From: Bacillus alveayuensis
GTDB lineage: Bacteria; Bacillota; Bacilli; Bacillales; Aeribacillaceae
Length of the DNA: 64,000 nt
Direction: 5' to 3'
Assembly (NCBI GenBank): GCA_030812955.1
Contig: JAUSTR010000009.1
Coordinates: forward strand, 1 to 64,000
The notes beneath the pieces were generated by a model, which was given only the letters and a program-made list of their open reading frames with translations, was not told the DNA's origin and made no database searches. Position 1 is the first letter of the stretch; every line of letters begins with the position of its first letter. The position numbers and the translations under genes are program-made. Positions 26,674 through 35,749 of this stretch are shown piece after piece.

Positions 26674-27756
26674 TTATTGATCAAGTGCTAACCTTTCTAT
26701 TTCATAAAATGCTTCTACGATTTTCATGCTATCGACAGGAATATTCATGAGATGGATCGACTCATCTGGCTTTATTGCTTCTTCTGCTATGTCATATAGT
26801 TTTTCTTTTTCTGTTATTTCAAGGCCAAGTTGTTTTAATGTATAAGGGAGGTTTAAATCTTGGTAAAATGGATGTAAACGTTTCATTTCGCTCCAATTTT
26901 CTTCAAGGGCTAGTTGAACGAGAATTCCATATGCCACTTTTTCTCCATGTAATAAATGATGAGTTTCGGGGCGTTTCGTTAATCCATTATGAACGGAATG
27001 AGCCCCAGCTATTCTCCCATACCGATCGCCAAATCCTCCAACCATACCTCCTGCCATTATAATTGTTTCTATTACTTTGCGAAAGGCTAATGTATCTCGC
27101 TTCTCTAGTAAGTCGTTTATCGCTGCTCGACCGTGTTCAAGTAATACTGTTTTACAAAGGTAAGCCGATTGATGAGCGATTTTAACGGAAAGCGGGACAT
27201 CTTCAACTTGGCGAATGATACAGTCGGCTTCATACCATTTGGCAAGCGTATCAGCAATTCCTGCCCGAAAATAATTCACTGGTGAATGTAGTAAAATTCT
27301 TGTGTCAATTAAAACCATTAGCGTTGATTTTGGAAAAATATCATAACGAATAAATTTCCCGTTGTCATCATAAATTACACTAAGAGGTGTCCAAGCTGAA
27401 CAAGTAGAAGCGAGAGTTGGAATTAATACTGAATCAAGATGAACTTGATTGGCAACTGCTTTGGCCAAATCTAGCACCTTACCGCCGCCAATTCCAATGA
27501 TGACATCATGATTTACACAAAGTTTTGATAAACGTTCAATTTCAGAAAATGAGCATTCTCCCTTATATCGGTAAAAGGAATAGGTGACAGAACCATCTTT
27601 AGGAAAATACGGCTCAACTGCTTTCCAAGACTGTTCTCCACTTATGACAAAACCATTTCGAAACCCATGTTTTTGTAAAAGAGATTCAAGGTTATCTAAA
27701 ACTCCATTTTCACATACATAGTAATTAGGAGCACCACGAACTTCGATGATATCCAT
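26674..27756 (-). CDS. iron-containing alcohol dehydrogenase, GldA-like
   Basis: 360 aa of the glycerol-dehydrogenase-like family. It has the NAD motif IGIGGGKVLDLAK, STCSAWTPLSVIY, and metal ligands in AGIADTLAKW (Asp) and GAHSVHNGL and LLHGEKVAYG (His). The substrate is probably a small polyol or hydroxy acid. The ATG at 27756 is preferred because GGGGG lies 8 bases upstream; an ATG at 27789 would put that site inside the gene. Confidence 0.85.
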   Translation of the reverse strand: MDIIEVRGAPNYYVCENGVLDNLESLLQKHGFRNGFVISGEQSWKAVEPYFPKDGSVTYSFYRYKGECSFSEIERLSKLCVNHDVIIGIGGGKVLDLAKAVANQVHLDSVLIPTLASTCSAWTPLSVIYDDNGKFIRYDIFPKSTLMVLIDTRILLHSPVNYFRAGIADTLAKWYEADCIIRQVEDVPLSVKIAHQSAYLCKTVLLEHGRAAINDLLEKRDTLAFRKVIETIIMAGGMVGGFGDRYGRIAGAHSVHNGLTKRPETHHLLHGEKVAYGILVQLALEENWSEMKRLHPFYQDLNLPYTLKQLGLEITEKEKLYDIAEEAIKPDESIHLMNIPVDSMKIVEAFYEIERLALDQ

Positions 27757-27845
27757 TTCTTTATCCCCCTCATGAACATAAATATACAAAAAAATACAAT
27801 AGGTGATTTTCGACTATACTTACTTAAATAAGTGTGCTTGAATTA

Positions 27846-27870
27846 AAAACGCCACAACAAGTGGCGTTTT
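27846..27870 (-). terminator. terminator of the metNIQ operon
   Basis: A 10-bp stem (27846-27855 with 27861-27870) around a 5-base loop, with a T-run on the minus strand. Confidence 0.85.
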
Positions 27871-27886
27871 ACAATATTCTCATAGA

Positions 27887-28717
27887 TTATTTTCGGTTTA
27901 ACATCCACTCAGGCTTGCCGAACCCTTTAAATTGTTCGTCAATGACTTTTTCAAATTCTTCGGATTCAACGGCCTCTTTAATATCTTTGACAAATTGTTT
28001 GTCGAGATCTTTTGTATTGACAACAACACGGTTACGGTAGTCATCAGGCATATTTTCTAATGCTAATGCATCTAAAAGATTCATTTTTGCTGCTAACGCA
28101 TAGTTTCCTGGAACGGCAGCTAAATCAACGCTTTCTACTGAACGTGGTAATTGGCCTGCTTCAATTGGTTTAAATTGAAGGTTTTTTACATTCTCTTTTA
28201 CATCTTTTTCAGAGACGGTTAACGGGTTAACAGATGAATCAAGAGTAATGAGTCCTTCATCTTGTAAAATTAAGAGAGCTCTTGCTAAGTTTGTTGGATC
28301 ATTCGGGATGGCAATTTGACTGCCATCTGTAACTTCATCTAATGATTTAAACTTATTGGAGTAGATACCCATTGGCGCTGTTGGCACAATAATTACTTCA
28401 GATAGGTCAAGGTTATTTTCTTCAGCAAACTTTTCCATATAAATTTTATGCTGGAATAAGTTAGCATCTAAATCTCCATTACCAAGAGCTAAGTTTGGTT
28501 GAATATAGTCGCTAAATTCTACTACTTTTACTTGATAGCCTTTCTTTTCAAGAATAGGCTTAATAGCTTTATTCACCATATCGCTGTAAGGGCCAGAAGT
28601 AGCTCCAATTGTTAGTTCTTTTTTCTCAGCAGAGTCTGAAGCTGTTTCCTTGCTACCACAGGCAGCTAGAAGTCCAATCAATAATAGCAAAACTAGTAAA
28701 ATGGATAATTTTTTCAT
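27887..28717 (-). CDS. metQ: methionine ABC transporter, substrate-binding lipoprotein
   Basis: A NlpA/MetQ-family lipoprotein of about 276 aa. The signal peptide ends with the lipobox LLAAC, then GATSGPYSDMVNKAIKP and DANLFQHKIYMEKFAEEN are typical MetQ blocks. It is anchored outside the membrane and binds methionine. Three ATGs in a row begin it; spacing from AGGGGG favours the third (28717), with 28723 possible. Last gene of metNIQ. Confidence 0.94.
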   Translation of the reverse strand: MKKLSILLVLLLLIGLLAACGSKETASDSAEKKELTIGATSGPYSDMVNKAIKPILEKKGYQVKVVEFSDYIQPNLALGNGDLDANLFQHKIYMEKFAEENNLDLSEVIIVPTAPMGIYSNKFKSLDEVTDGSQIAIPNDPTNLARALLILQDEGLITLDSSVNPLTVSEKDVKENVKNLQFKPIEAGQLPRSVESVDLAAVPGNYALAAKMNLLDALALENMPDDYRNRVVVNTKDLDKQFVKDIKEAVESEEFEKVIDEQFKGFGKPEWMLNRK

Positions 28718-28754
28718 CATCATAACCCCCTAATGTTTTATATTTTTAAAGACT

Positions 28755-29420
28755 TTATCGCTTATCAACAAGACGAGCGATTCGGTCTCCTGTAAACTGA
28801 ATGATTTGCACTAAACAAATTAAAATAACAATTGTCGTAATCATCACGGTATTGTCATAGCGGTAATAACCAAAGCGAATCGCTAGGTCACCAATTCCGC
28901 CGCCGCCTACAATCCCTGCCATAGCTGAATAACCGACTAAACTTATTGTTGTAATCGTAATTCCGTGTACAATGCCAGGACGTGCTTCAGGTAAAAGGAC
29001 GTCTTTTATAATCATCCAAGGTGTGGCTCCGACAGCAACAGCTGCCTCAATGACACCTTTGTCAATTTCCCGAAAAGAAGTTTCTACAATTCTAGCGAAA
29101 AACGGAATGGCTGCAACGGATAAAGATACAGAAGCTGCTGTTGGTCCGATTGTTGTTCCAGTTATTAGTTTCGTAAGCGGCAATAAGCCAACAAGTAAAA
29201 TGACAAATGGAATGGATCGAACCATATTGACGACAAATCCAAGAACAGATTTAACCGTTGTATTTTCCAAAAATAGACCACGGTCTGTGACAAATAACAA
29301 AATTCCTAATGGAAGACCAACGACCATCGCAACAAATAGAGAAATCGCCACCATATAAAGAGTTTCTATAAATGCTTTATTTAGTTCAGGAATTAATTCA
29401 ATAAGGGAATCAAGCAGCAC
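28755..29420 (-). CDS. metI: methionine ABC transporter permease
   Basis: A 221-aa permease with five to six membrane segments and the EAA loop EAAVAVGATPWMIIKDVLLPEA, followed by GGGGIGDLAI. It overlaps the end of metN by 11 bp. Partner of MetN and MetQ. Confidence 0.95.
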   Translation of the reverse strand: MLLDSLIELIPELNKAFIETLYMVAISLFVAMVVGLPLGILLFVTDRGLFLENTTVKSVLGFVVNMVRSIPFVILLVGLLPLTKLITGTTIGPTAASVSLSVAAIPFFARIVETSFREIDKGVIEAAVAVGATPWMIIKDVLLPEARPGIVHGITITTISLVGYSAMAGIVGGGGIGDLAIRFGYYRYDNTVMITTIVILICLVQIIQFTGDRIARLVDKR

Positions 29421-30423
29421 TTGTAATCACCTCCAGTCCATTGGTCCGTTGTGCGATGTAATCAATAGCACGCTTTATTTCACTTTCATCACCGGTCAGT
29501 TCCATAATAAAGATTCCTAGTGGCATATCTTGAATGTACTCAATTTTTCCGTGCAAAATATTCCCTTTTACTTTAAACGATTGAAGCATATCCGAAACAA
29601 CTGCTTCTTCTGCGATATCTCCTTTGAACTGAATTTTCACAATTGTTCCAGTACTTTTTGACAGCAAATGTTCCGGAAGCTCAAATTGTAGGACACTCTC
29701 AATGAACGATATCGTTAAAGGCTCTTTTGGATTCGTAAAAATGTCATAAACATTTCCAAGTTCAATCACTTTTCCATCCTGCATCACAGCAATTCGGTCA
29801 CAGATGTCCTTTACAACTTCCATTTCGTGAGTAATTAAAACAATCGTAATGCCAAGTTCACGGTTAATTTTTTTTAACAAGGAAAGAATTGATTTTGTCG
29901 TACTTGGATCAAGCGCCGAAGTTGCTTCATCGCATAATAGGACTGTTGGATCATTGGCGAGTGCTCGCGCAATTCCAACACGCTGTTTTTGTCCACCGCT
30001 TAGTTGAGAAGGATACGCATCTCGTTTATCAAGAAGACCGACCATGTCCAGTAATTCATTTACTCTTTTTTCGATTTCTTCCTTTGATTTTTTAGCAGCC
30101 TTTAGAGCAAATGCGACATTTTCAAAAACAGTTTTAGAGCTTACGAGATGGAAATGCTGAAAAATCATTCCGATTTTTAGGCGTGCTTTCCGCAATTCCT
30201 GTTCATTTAAAGAGGTTAAATCAACACCATTGATCAAAACTTGCCCAGATGTCGGACGTTCTAGTAGATTCAGACATCTTAACAGCGTACTTTTTCCAGC
30301 ACCGCTATACCCAACGATGCCAAAGATTTCTCCATGATTGATTGTTAATGAAACATTATCCACACCGATTACTTTACTTTTTTTAGAGGTATACACTTTC
30401 ACTAAGTTTTTGATCTCAATCAT
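29410..30423 (-). CDS. metN: methionine ABC transporter ATPase
   Basis: A 337-aa ATPase with Walker A GYSGAGKST, signature LSGGQKQR, Walker B VLLCDEATSALD and the C-terminal NIL (ACT-like) domain (about residues 260-330) that lets MetN sense intracellular methionine. The ATG at 30423 has GAGGTG six bases upstream. It is first in the operon, under the SAM riboswitch. Confidence 0.95.
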   Translation of the reverse strand: MIEIKNLVKVYTSKKSKVIGVDNVSLTINHGEIFGIVGYSGAGKSTLLRCLNLLERPTSGQVLINGVDLTSLNEQELRKARLKIGMIFQHFHLVSSKTVFENVAFALKAAKKSKEEIEKRVNELLDMVGLLDKRDAYPSQLSGGQKQRVGIARALANDPTVLLCDEATSALDPSTTKSILSLLKKINRELGITIVLITHEMEVVKDICDRIAVMQDGKVIELGNVYDIFTNPKEPLTISFIESVLQFELPEHLLSKSTGTIVKIQFKGDIAEEAVVSDMLQSFKVKGNILHGKIEYIQDMPLGIFIMELTGDESEIKRAIDYIAQRTNGLEVITSAA

Positions 30424-30539
30424 TAACATCACCTCAATCCCAAATTTTTGGGAATTAGTTTACAAGTAAATCAATAAGTTTAGTATAAAAAAGGCGAGAA
30501 AAAGATATATGAGGTTCTTCCTTGAAAAAATTGTTAAGG

Positions 30540-30575
30540 TAAATAAAAATGCCCCTTTCATTCAGAAAGAGGCAT
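30540..30575 (-). terminator. SAM-riboswitch expression-platform terminator
   Basis: On the minus strand, ATGCCTCTTTC and GAAAGGGGCAT (30565-30575 and 30549-30559) pair with a single mismatch and are followed by TTTTTATTT. It lies directly after the aptamer. Confidence 0.88.
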
Positions 30576-30594
30576 CGGGTATCTATGTACACGA

Positions 30595-30701
30595 CTTATC
30601 TTTCAGAATGAAAGTGTCATTCTGCAGGATTTGGCACCGTTCCTTTTATAAGGAGGTTGCCGGACGTCATTGGGCCTGTTCCCTCGGTCTCTCTCGATAA
30701 G
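30595..30701 (-). promoter_or_regulatory. SAM-I (S-box) riboswitch controlling metNIQ
   Basis: On the minus strand the hallmarks occur in order: P1 strand CTTATCGAGAGAG (from 30701), the GAGGGAACAGGCCCAATGA core, GTCCGGCAACC, AACGGTGCCAAATCC and the closing P1 strand GATAAG (30600-30595). With the terminator just downstream this is a standard off-switch: SAM binding stops transcription of the methionine transporter. Confidence 0.95.
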
Positions 30702-30729
30702 CGGTTGCTTGTATGAGATTTTAATATAA

Positions 30730-30758
30730 ATCATAATGATTAATAAATTTGTTGTCAA
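30730..30758 (-). promoter_or_regulatory. sigma-A promoter of the SAM riboswitch/metNIQ
   Basis: On the minus strand TTGACA (30758-30753), a 17-bp spacer and TATGAT (30735-30730), about 25-30 bases ahead of the aptamer. Confidence 0.8.
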
Positions 30759-30783
30759 TCTATTTTTTATATTTAAAAAATAT

Positions 30784-30797
30784 TGATAACGCTTACA
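30784..30797. promoter_or_regulatory. perfect catabolite-responsive element (cre)
   Basis: TGATAACGCTTACA; its complement TGTAAGCGTTATCA fits the CcpA cre consensus TGWAANCGNTNWCA at every fixed position. It lies 26 bp upstream of the met promoter -35 and just before the degraded SMR gene, so the intended target is unclear. Confidence 0.5.
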
Positions 30798-30816
30798 ACA
30801 TTGATGTATATAGAAA

Positions 30817-30990
30817 AAAATTGTTTTTATTTTTAAAGAATCGTTTTCTTGGACTAAGCTTTTGTCTGTTATTCTTATTATTACTGGTGTCATCGGGCTA
30901 AAACTATCAGAGGGGGATAATGGGAAATCTCATCAAGAGTTACACTCGATTCAAAAAACAGAAACAGAGAAAAGTAAAATACGAGTTTAA
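30817..30990 (+). pseudogene. C-terminal remnant of a small multidrug resistance (SMR) protein
   Basis: Frame 1 reads FKESFSWTKLLSVILIITG followed by VIGLKLSE, the last transmembrane helix and end of SMR-family proteins (EbrA/EbrB/QacH-like), then a short polar tail up to TAA at 30988. Upstream, the frame runs into TAG at 30811 with no usable start codon and no first three helices. About 60 of the usual roughly 105 residues or fewer remain. It is interpreted as gene decay. Confidence 0.55.
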
Positions 30991-31153
30991 TTTTTTAATT
31001 AGAAATATAGCTTTTTTGAGGAGGGTGTAATAAATTGGATATGTAATACCATTCTAGTATATAATCTAGTAAAATCCCTCATATTATGTAGGTCTTTTGG
31101 AAATAGTTTTTCAACACAAAGAGTCAAAATGATCATCTTGAGGAGGAACAAAA

Positions 31154-31945
31154 ATGCTCGATTTATCTACTGCAACACCAGCTAAAGTTCGTGAATATAT
31201 TCGTCGTAATGAATGGCGAAAGCCGACATCAGGTCTTGCAAATGGTTTTACACAAGCAAATTTAGTTATTTTAAGAAAAGAGCTGGCCTTTGAATTTTTG
31301 TTATTTTGTCAACGCAACCCGAAGCCTTGTCCGATCATTGATGTGACAGAGCCGGGTTCACCAATTCCAGAGCTCGTTGCTCCTGATGCAGACTTACGGA
31401 CAGATATTCCAAAATATAGAATCTATCGTCATGGGGAATTAGTCGAAGAGATGGATGAAATCACTTCCTATTGGGAAGATGGGATGGTTGCTTTTTTACT
31501 AGGATGCAGCTTTACATTTGAAAAGGCTTTACTAGATAATGGTATTCCGGTTCGGCATATTGAATGTGGAACGAATGTACCGATGTATAAAACGAATATT
31601 CCTTGTATAAAAGCTGGACGTTTTGAAGGTCCAATGGTTGTCAGTATGCGTCCAATCCCAGAAAAAGATGTAGTCCGCGCCGTTCAAGTTACGAGCCGTT
31701 TTCCTGCCGTTCACGGTGCCCCTGTTCATATCGGGAACCCAGAGTCGATAGGAATTGAAAATTTACAAAATCCAGATTTTGGAGAAGCTGTTCCAATAAA
31801 GGATGGAGAGGTTCCGGTGTTTTGGGCTTGCGGCGTGACTCCGCAGGCGGTAGCGATGCAAGTGAAGCCGGATTTAATGATCACCCATGCACCTGGCCAT
31901 ATGTTTATTACGAATTTACGTGAAGAGCGATTTGGAGTTTTATAA
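31154..31945 (+). CDS. ycsI: putative hydro-lyase, YcsI / D-glutamate cyclase family (DUF1445)
   Basis: 263 aa. IIDVTEPGSPIP, GCSFTFEKALLD, PVRHIECGTNVPMYKTN and ITHAPGHMFITN are the family blocks. The B. subtilis relative YcsI sits with kipI/pxp (5-oxoprolinase) genes and the mammalian homologue is D-glutamate cyclase, so a cyclisation/dehydration reaction is plausible. GAGGAGG precedes the ATG. An upstream promoter TTGGAT-17-TATATA (31035-31063) is visible. It is alone here, without kipIA. Confidence 0.87.
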   Translation: MLDLSTATPAKVREYIRRNEWRKPTSGLANGFTQANLVILRKELAFEFLLFCQRNPKPCPIIDVTEPGSPIPELVAPDADLRTDIPKYRIYRHGELVEEMDEITSYWEDGMVAFLLGCSFTFEKALLDNGIPVRHIECGTNVPMYKTNIPCIKAGRFEGPMVVSMRPIPEKDVVRAVQVTSRFPAVHGAPVHIGNPESIGIENLQNPDFGEAVPIKDGEVPVFWACGVTPQAVAMQVKPDLMITHAPGHMFITNLREERFGVL

Positions 31946-32038
31946 AGCTGATCACTAATATATGTAGAGTGATAGAAGAGGGAGAGCGAATGATCGTCTC
32001 TCCTTAATTTACATAAGGGAAGGAACTGCATGTGGGAA

Positions 32039-32935
32039 CTAAATCTCTGCAATTTTTTCGAGATTTTGTTTTGCCTTCGTTATTTTCGTAGCAAAATATA
32101 CACCGAAAAGAACGAGAACACCACCAATGGCTTGAGATGCAGCAATTTTTTCACCTAAAATGATTGTAATGATAGCGGTAAATACAGTAATTAAATTTAA
32201 ATACACGCCTGCATGACTAGGTCCGACTTTTTTGACAGACATATTCCAAAAAATAAAGGAACAAACAGAAGGGAATAGCCACATATAGATGATTCCAGTA
32301 ATTCCTCTTGCACTTAATTGAGTGATATCAAAAGGGTATAGAAATAGAAAAGGAAGTAAAAAAAAGACGCTTAGTAAAGCAGAACAAGCTGTTGCCGTAA
32401 TCGGTGGAACGGCTAATCTTTTGCCGATAATAGAATAAAAGACCCAAACTAAATTAGCCCCCACCATCATTAAATCGCCAAGATTATAACTTGTTTGAAA
32501 AACAAGTTCTAAATGTCCGTCTGTTAAAATTAAAAGCACTCCAACTAGCGAAATAAAAAATCCGATAACATTAATAAAAGTCATTCTCTCTTTTAATATA
32601 AAATATGAAAATACAACCATCATGGCTGGGTTTAATGCATTCACGAGTGATGCATTTAAAGGTGATGTGTATTCTAATGCTCCGTAAAGCAAAAGATTAT
32701 ATCCAATGATGCCGAGTATTCCCATTACACTTAGAGGCAACCAAGATCTTTTGAATATTTCACGATAGTTCGGCCGCTCAATCCAATATGAAATAGGAAT
32801 AAGAAAAGCTAAAGATAAAAACCATCTAGCAAAAGTAATCCATAATGGACTCATTTCAGCTACGACATATTTTCCAAACACGTAGTTTCCAGCCCAAAAT
32901 AGTGTTGCTAATATTAAAAAAATTCTTTCTCTCAT
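32039..32935 (-). CDS. EamA-family (DMT) transporter
   Basis: A 298-aa protein with ten membrane helices in two EamA repeats (LATLFWAGNYVFGKY at the start, GANLVWVFYSIIGKR opening the second half; ALEYTSPLNASLVNALNPAMM). It exports metabolites or amino acids; the substrate is unknown. The ATG at 32935 has GGGAG upstream; an ATG at 32953 would overlap that site. Convergent with ycsI. Confidence 0.88.
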   Translation of the reverse strand: MRERIFLILATLFWAGNYVFGKYVVAEMSPLWITFARWFLSLAFLIPISYWIERPNYREIFKRSWLPLSVMGILGIIGYNLLLYGALEYTSPLNASLVNALNPAMMVVFSYFILKERMTFINVIGFFISLVGVLLILTDGHLELVFQTSYNLGDLMMVGANLVWVFYSIIGKRLAVPPITATACSALLSVFFLLPFLFLYPFDITQLSARGITGIIYMWLFPSVCSFIFWNMSVKKVGPSHAGVYLNLITVFTAIITIILGEKIAASQAIGGVLVLFGVYFATKITKAKQNLEKIAEI

Positions 32936-33021
32936 GATGACGTCTTCTCCCATCTATTTTTATCCTATTTTACTAAAAAATACTTATTTCACAAAATAAT
33001 AAAATCAAAGATTGAAATATC

Positions 33022-33073
33022 TTGACAAAATGAACATATCCTACATACAATAAACCTATTAAACCGGTAGGAA
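33022..33073 (+). promoter_or_regulatory. promoter and possible operator of the SsuABC-like operon
   Basis: TTGACA (33022-33027) and TACAAT (33046-33051, 18-bp spacer). Downstream, CCTATTAAACCGGTAGG (33056-33072) is an imperfect palindrome at about the transcription start. The regulator is unknown. Confidence 0.5.
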
Positions 33074-33097
33074 TTTATGGTAAATGGGGGTTGGAAT

Positions 33098-34165
33098 ATG
33101 AAAAGATTGAAAAAAAGACTCATGGTAGCAACAGTGGCATCTTTTGCATTGCTTTTCAGTTTGACAGCATGCGGAAGCAGTGAAAATAGTTCTTCTACTG
33201 AACCGCAAACAAATCATTCAAGCCAAGAAAAGGATTCAAAAAAAAATCTTCATCAAGTACGGGTCGGTTATTTAAATGTTATGGACGATGCCCAAGCGAT
33301 ATTGGCTAGTGAAGCGAAACTTTATGAAAAACACGGTATTGATGAAACAATGCAACTTTTTAACAGCGGAACGGATTTAATTAAAGCAATCGTGGGCGGA
33401 CAAATTGATGTTGGTGTTCTTGGCTTTACGAATGCCCTAACTTGGATTGATAAAGGGGCTGATATCAAAATAGTCGGCGGAGCACAAATGGGATATCACA
33501 GTATGTTAGTTCGAAAAGACAGTGGAATTCAAACATTAGCTGAATTAAAAGGAAAGTCTGTTGCTTCTCAAAAACAAGGAAGCACAGCAGATATAGTTTT
33601 AAATGGAGTTGTCTGGAAAAAGGCTGGTATTACAAAAAATGATGTACAAATGCAGTATGTATCTCCGTCAGTCGCTATTCAATCTCTTGCTGCAGGGAAA
33701 GTGGATGCAGCTTTTGTATTCGAACCATACGATTCTATTGCTCGTTTAACGACTCCTGTTGAACAAATATACGAAATTGGTCAAGAATGGCCATTCCCTT
33801 GTATGGTTGTCATTACATCAGGGAAAATGTTAAAAGAAAATAAAGAAGCCGTCTATGCTTTGCTTGATGCGCAAAAAGAAGCGATCGAAATGCTTCAACA
33901 AAAACCTGGTGAAGCAGCGGAATTTATTACGAAGCATTTTATTAAAGAAGATTCTTTACAAACTTCTGACGGTGAAACAATAGAGGCAACAAAAATCATT
34001 GAGGAGTCGACTAAAACGCAAACATTCGATTGGCGCATTACACCTGAACAAATTGATAAAATGGAAGAAATTACTGGTATGATGGTTGAACAAGGTATTT
34101 TAAAAGAAAAAATCGATGTGAAGGAAGCACTTGACTTAAGCTGGCAGGAGCAAATTGAATCTTAA
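33098..34165 (+). CDS. ABC transporter substrate-binding lipoprotein, SsuA/NMT1 family
   Basis: 355 aa with a signal peptide and lipobox LTAC at about residue 25. Then RVGYLNVMDDAQAILASEA, GGQIDVGVLGF, SVASQKQGSTADIVL and AAGKVDAAFVFEPYD, typical of the sulfonate/nitrate/taurine class. The ATG at 33098 follows GGGGG with seven-base spacing. It forms an operon with a permease and an ATPase. The substrate may be a sulfonate or other small anion. Confidence 0.88.
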   Translation: MKRLKKRLMVATVASFALLFSLTACGSSENSSSTEPQTNHSSQEKDSKKNLHQVRVGYLNVMDDAQAILASEAKLYEKHGIDETMQLFNSGTDLIKAIVGGQIDVGVLGFTNALTWIDKGADIKIVGGAQMGYHSMLVRKDSGIQTLAELKGKSVASQKQGSTADIVLNGVVWKKAGITKNDVQMQYVSPSVAIQSLAAGKVDAAFVFEPYDSIARLTTPVEQIYEIGQEWPFPCMVVITSGKMLKENKEAVYALLDAQKEAIEMLQQKPGEAAEFITKHFIKEDSLQTSDGETIEATKIIEESTKTQTFDWRITPEQIDKMEEITGMMVEQGILKEKIDVKEALDLSWQEQIES

Positions 34166-34183
34166 AGGATGGTGGTGCAAAAA

Positions 34184-34957
34184 ATGAACTCGGAAGCGTG
34201 GAAAAAAGTATGGCCATATGCAGCAGCAATCGGAACATTGCTGCTAATTTGGCAAATCGCAGCATTATTTTCACCACCTTATTTAATACCAAGTGTTTTG
34301 ACCGTTTTAGAACGATTGAGTGTTGGAATAACAGAGCCAGAATTCGTGACATCGTTAAAAGACAGTTTATTTCGCCTTGTGATCGGTTATCCAAGTGCGT
34401 GCTTATTAGGGGGGTTATTAGGGCTATTAGCTGGATTGTCAAAAGGTTTTGCAGTTTATTTGCGAAGCTTGATAGCCATTTTACAATCCATTCCCCCGAT
34501 CACGTGGATACCGTTTTTAATAATTTTGTTCGGTTTTGGAAACGTACCTATTATTACGGTTATTATTATTGCAAGCTTTTTCCCGATGGCTTTATCTGTT
34601 ATGAATGCTACGGAAGGAATTAATCGAACTCATCTTGAAGTTGCAAAAGTATTAGGAGCTACGAAAGGCCAGCTTTTACAAAAAGTGTATCTGCCTGAAA
34701 CGCTGCCTTCATTTATAACTGGAGCTCAAGTATCATTTGGGAATGCGTGGCGGTCGCTCATTGCCAGCGAGATGGTTGGAGGAGCGTCTAGTGGTCTTGG
34801 ATTTTCGATTCAGTTTGCAGGGGAAGTTGCACAAATGGTAGATGTCCTGATGTATATTGTCATCATTGGACTAATTGCTGCCTTTTTTGACCATGTTGTG
34901 TTGGAATGGTTAAAACGCCGCATGTTAAAGTGGCGCTACATTGGGGGATTGAAGTAA
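34184..34957 (+). CDS. ABC transporter permease, SsuC/TauC type
   Basis: A 257-aa inner membrane permease with about six helices and the EAA motif region EVAKVLGATKGQLLQKVYLP. The ATG at 34184 is served by GGATGGTGG; the ATG at 34169 lies within that site. It follows the binding protein by 18 bp. Confidence 0.9.
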   Translation: MNSEAWKKVWPYAAAIGTLLLIWQIAALFSPPYLIPSVLTVLERLSVGITEPEFVTSLKDSLFRLVIGYPSACLLGGLLGLLAGLSKGFAVYLRSLIAILQSIPPITWIPFLIILFGFGNVPIITVIIIASFFPMALSVMNATEGINRTHLEVAKVLGATKGQLLQKVYLPETLPSFITGAQVSFGNAWRSLIASEMVGGASSGLGFSIQFAGEVAQMVDVLMYIVIIGLIAAFFDHVVLEWLKRRMLKWRYIGGLK

Positions 34958-34959
34958 AG

Positions 34960-35694
34960 ATGCAGACGATTGAGGTACAAGGTGTATACAAATCTTTCGG
35001 TAGTCTAAAAGTACTTGAAAATATAAATTTGACCATTGAAAAAGGGAAATTTGCTGCAATTGTCGGCCCTTCAGGATGTGGAAAAAGCACCCTTCTTCGT
35101 ATGGTAGCTGGGTTAGAGACGCCTGATGAAGGAGCGGTGCAAACGGATGGGGAATTGATTCGAAAGCCTTCGCCACGACGGATGATGATTTTTCAAGAGC
35201 ATGCCTTATATCCGTGGCTAACCGTTGGTAAAAATGTCGAAATGGGGTTAGAGTTGGCAGGCGTTGCAAAAGAGGAGCGGCGAAATAAAGCAGAAAAAGT
35301 TTTAAAGACTGTCGGCCTTGAGGGATTTTACGATTATTACCCAAGCCAATTGTCAGGCGGTATGCGCCAGCGTGTTTCCATTGCTAGAGCTCTTGTTATG
35401 GATCCAGACATATTGCTCCTTGATGAACCTTATGGAGCGCTTGATGCGATGACTCGTTTAACAATGCAAAATGAGCTATTAAAACTTTGGGAAGGCTCTG
35501 GGAAAACGATGCTTTTAATTACTCACGATATTGATGAAGCTTTATACTTAGCTGATAAAGTTTTTGTCATGAGTGCTCGACCAGGAAAAGTCGTTCGCAC
35601 GATCGATCTAGACCTGCCAAGACCAAGGAATCGTAATAGCCAGCGTTTTGGCGAACTAAGACAAGAAATTATCCAACTGCTAGGGTTAGCATAG
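34960..35694 (+). CDS. ABC transporter ATPase, SsuB/TauB type
   Basis: 244 aa with Walker A GPSGCGKST, the Q-loop MIFQEHALYPWLTV, signature LSGGMRQRVS, Walker B ILLLDEPYGALD and the H-loop LLITHDIDEA. The start MQTIEVQGVYKSF lies two bases after the permease stop. An ATG at 34906 inside the permease gene would add 18 unrelated residues. Confidence 0.92.
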   Translation: MQTIEVQGVYKSFGSLKVLENINLTIEKGKFAAIVGPSGCGKSTLLRMVAGLETPDEGAVQTDGELIRKPSPRRMMIFQEHALYPWLTVGKNVEMGLELAGVAKEERRNKAEKVLKTVGLEGFYDYYPSQLSGGMRQRVSIARALVMDPDILLLDEPYGALDAMTRLTMQNELLKLWEGSGKTMLLITHDIDEALYLADKVFVMSARPGKVVRTIDLDLPRPRNRNSQRFGELRQEIIQLLGLA

Positions 35695-35707
35695 TAACAT
35701 GAATCGT

Positions 35708-35749
35708 AAAGACACTTGCCATTATTTGAATTGGCAAGTGTCTTTTTTT
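35708..35749 (+). terminator. terminator after the SsuABC-like operon
   Basis: A 13-bp perfect stem (35708-35720 with 35733-35745) followed by TTTTTTT. Confidence 0.92.

Noticed and set aside
30603..30893. 96-codon minus-strand frame
   Set aside because: It runs through the SAM riboswitch aptamer and the met promoter, so it is not a gene.
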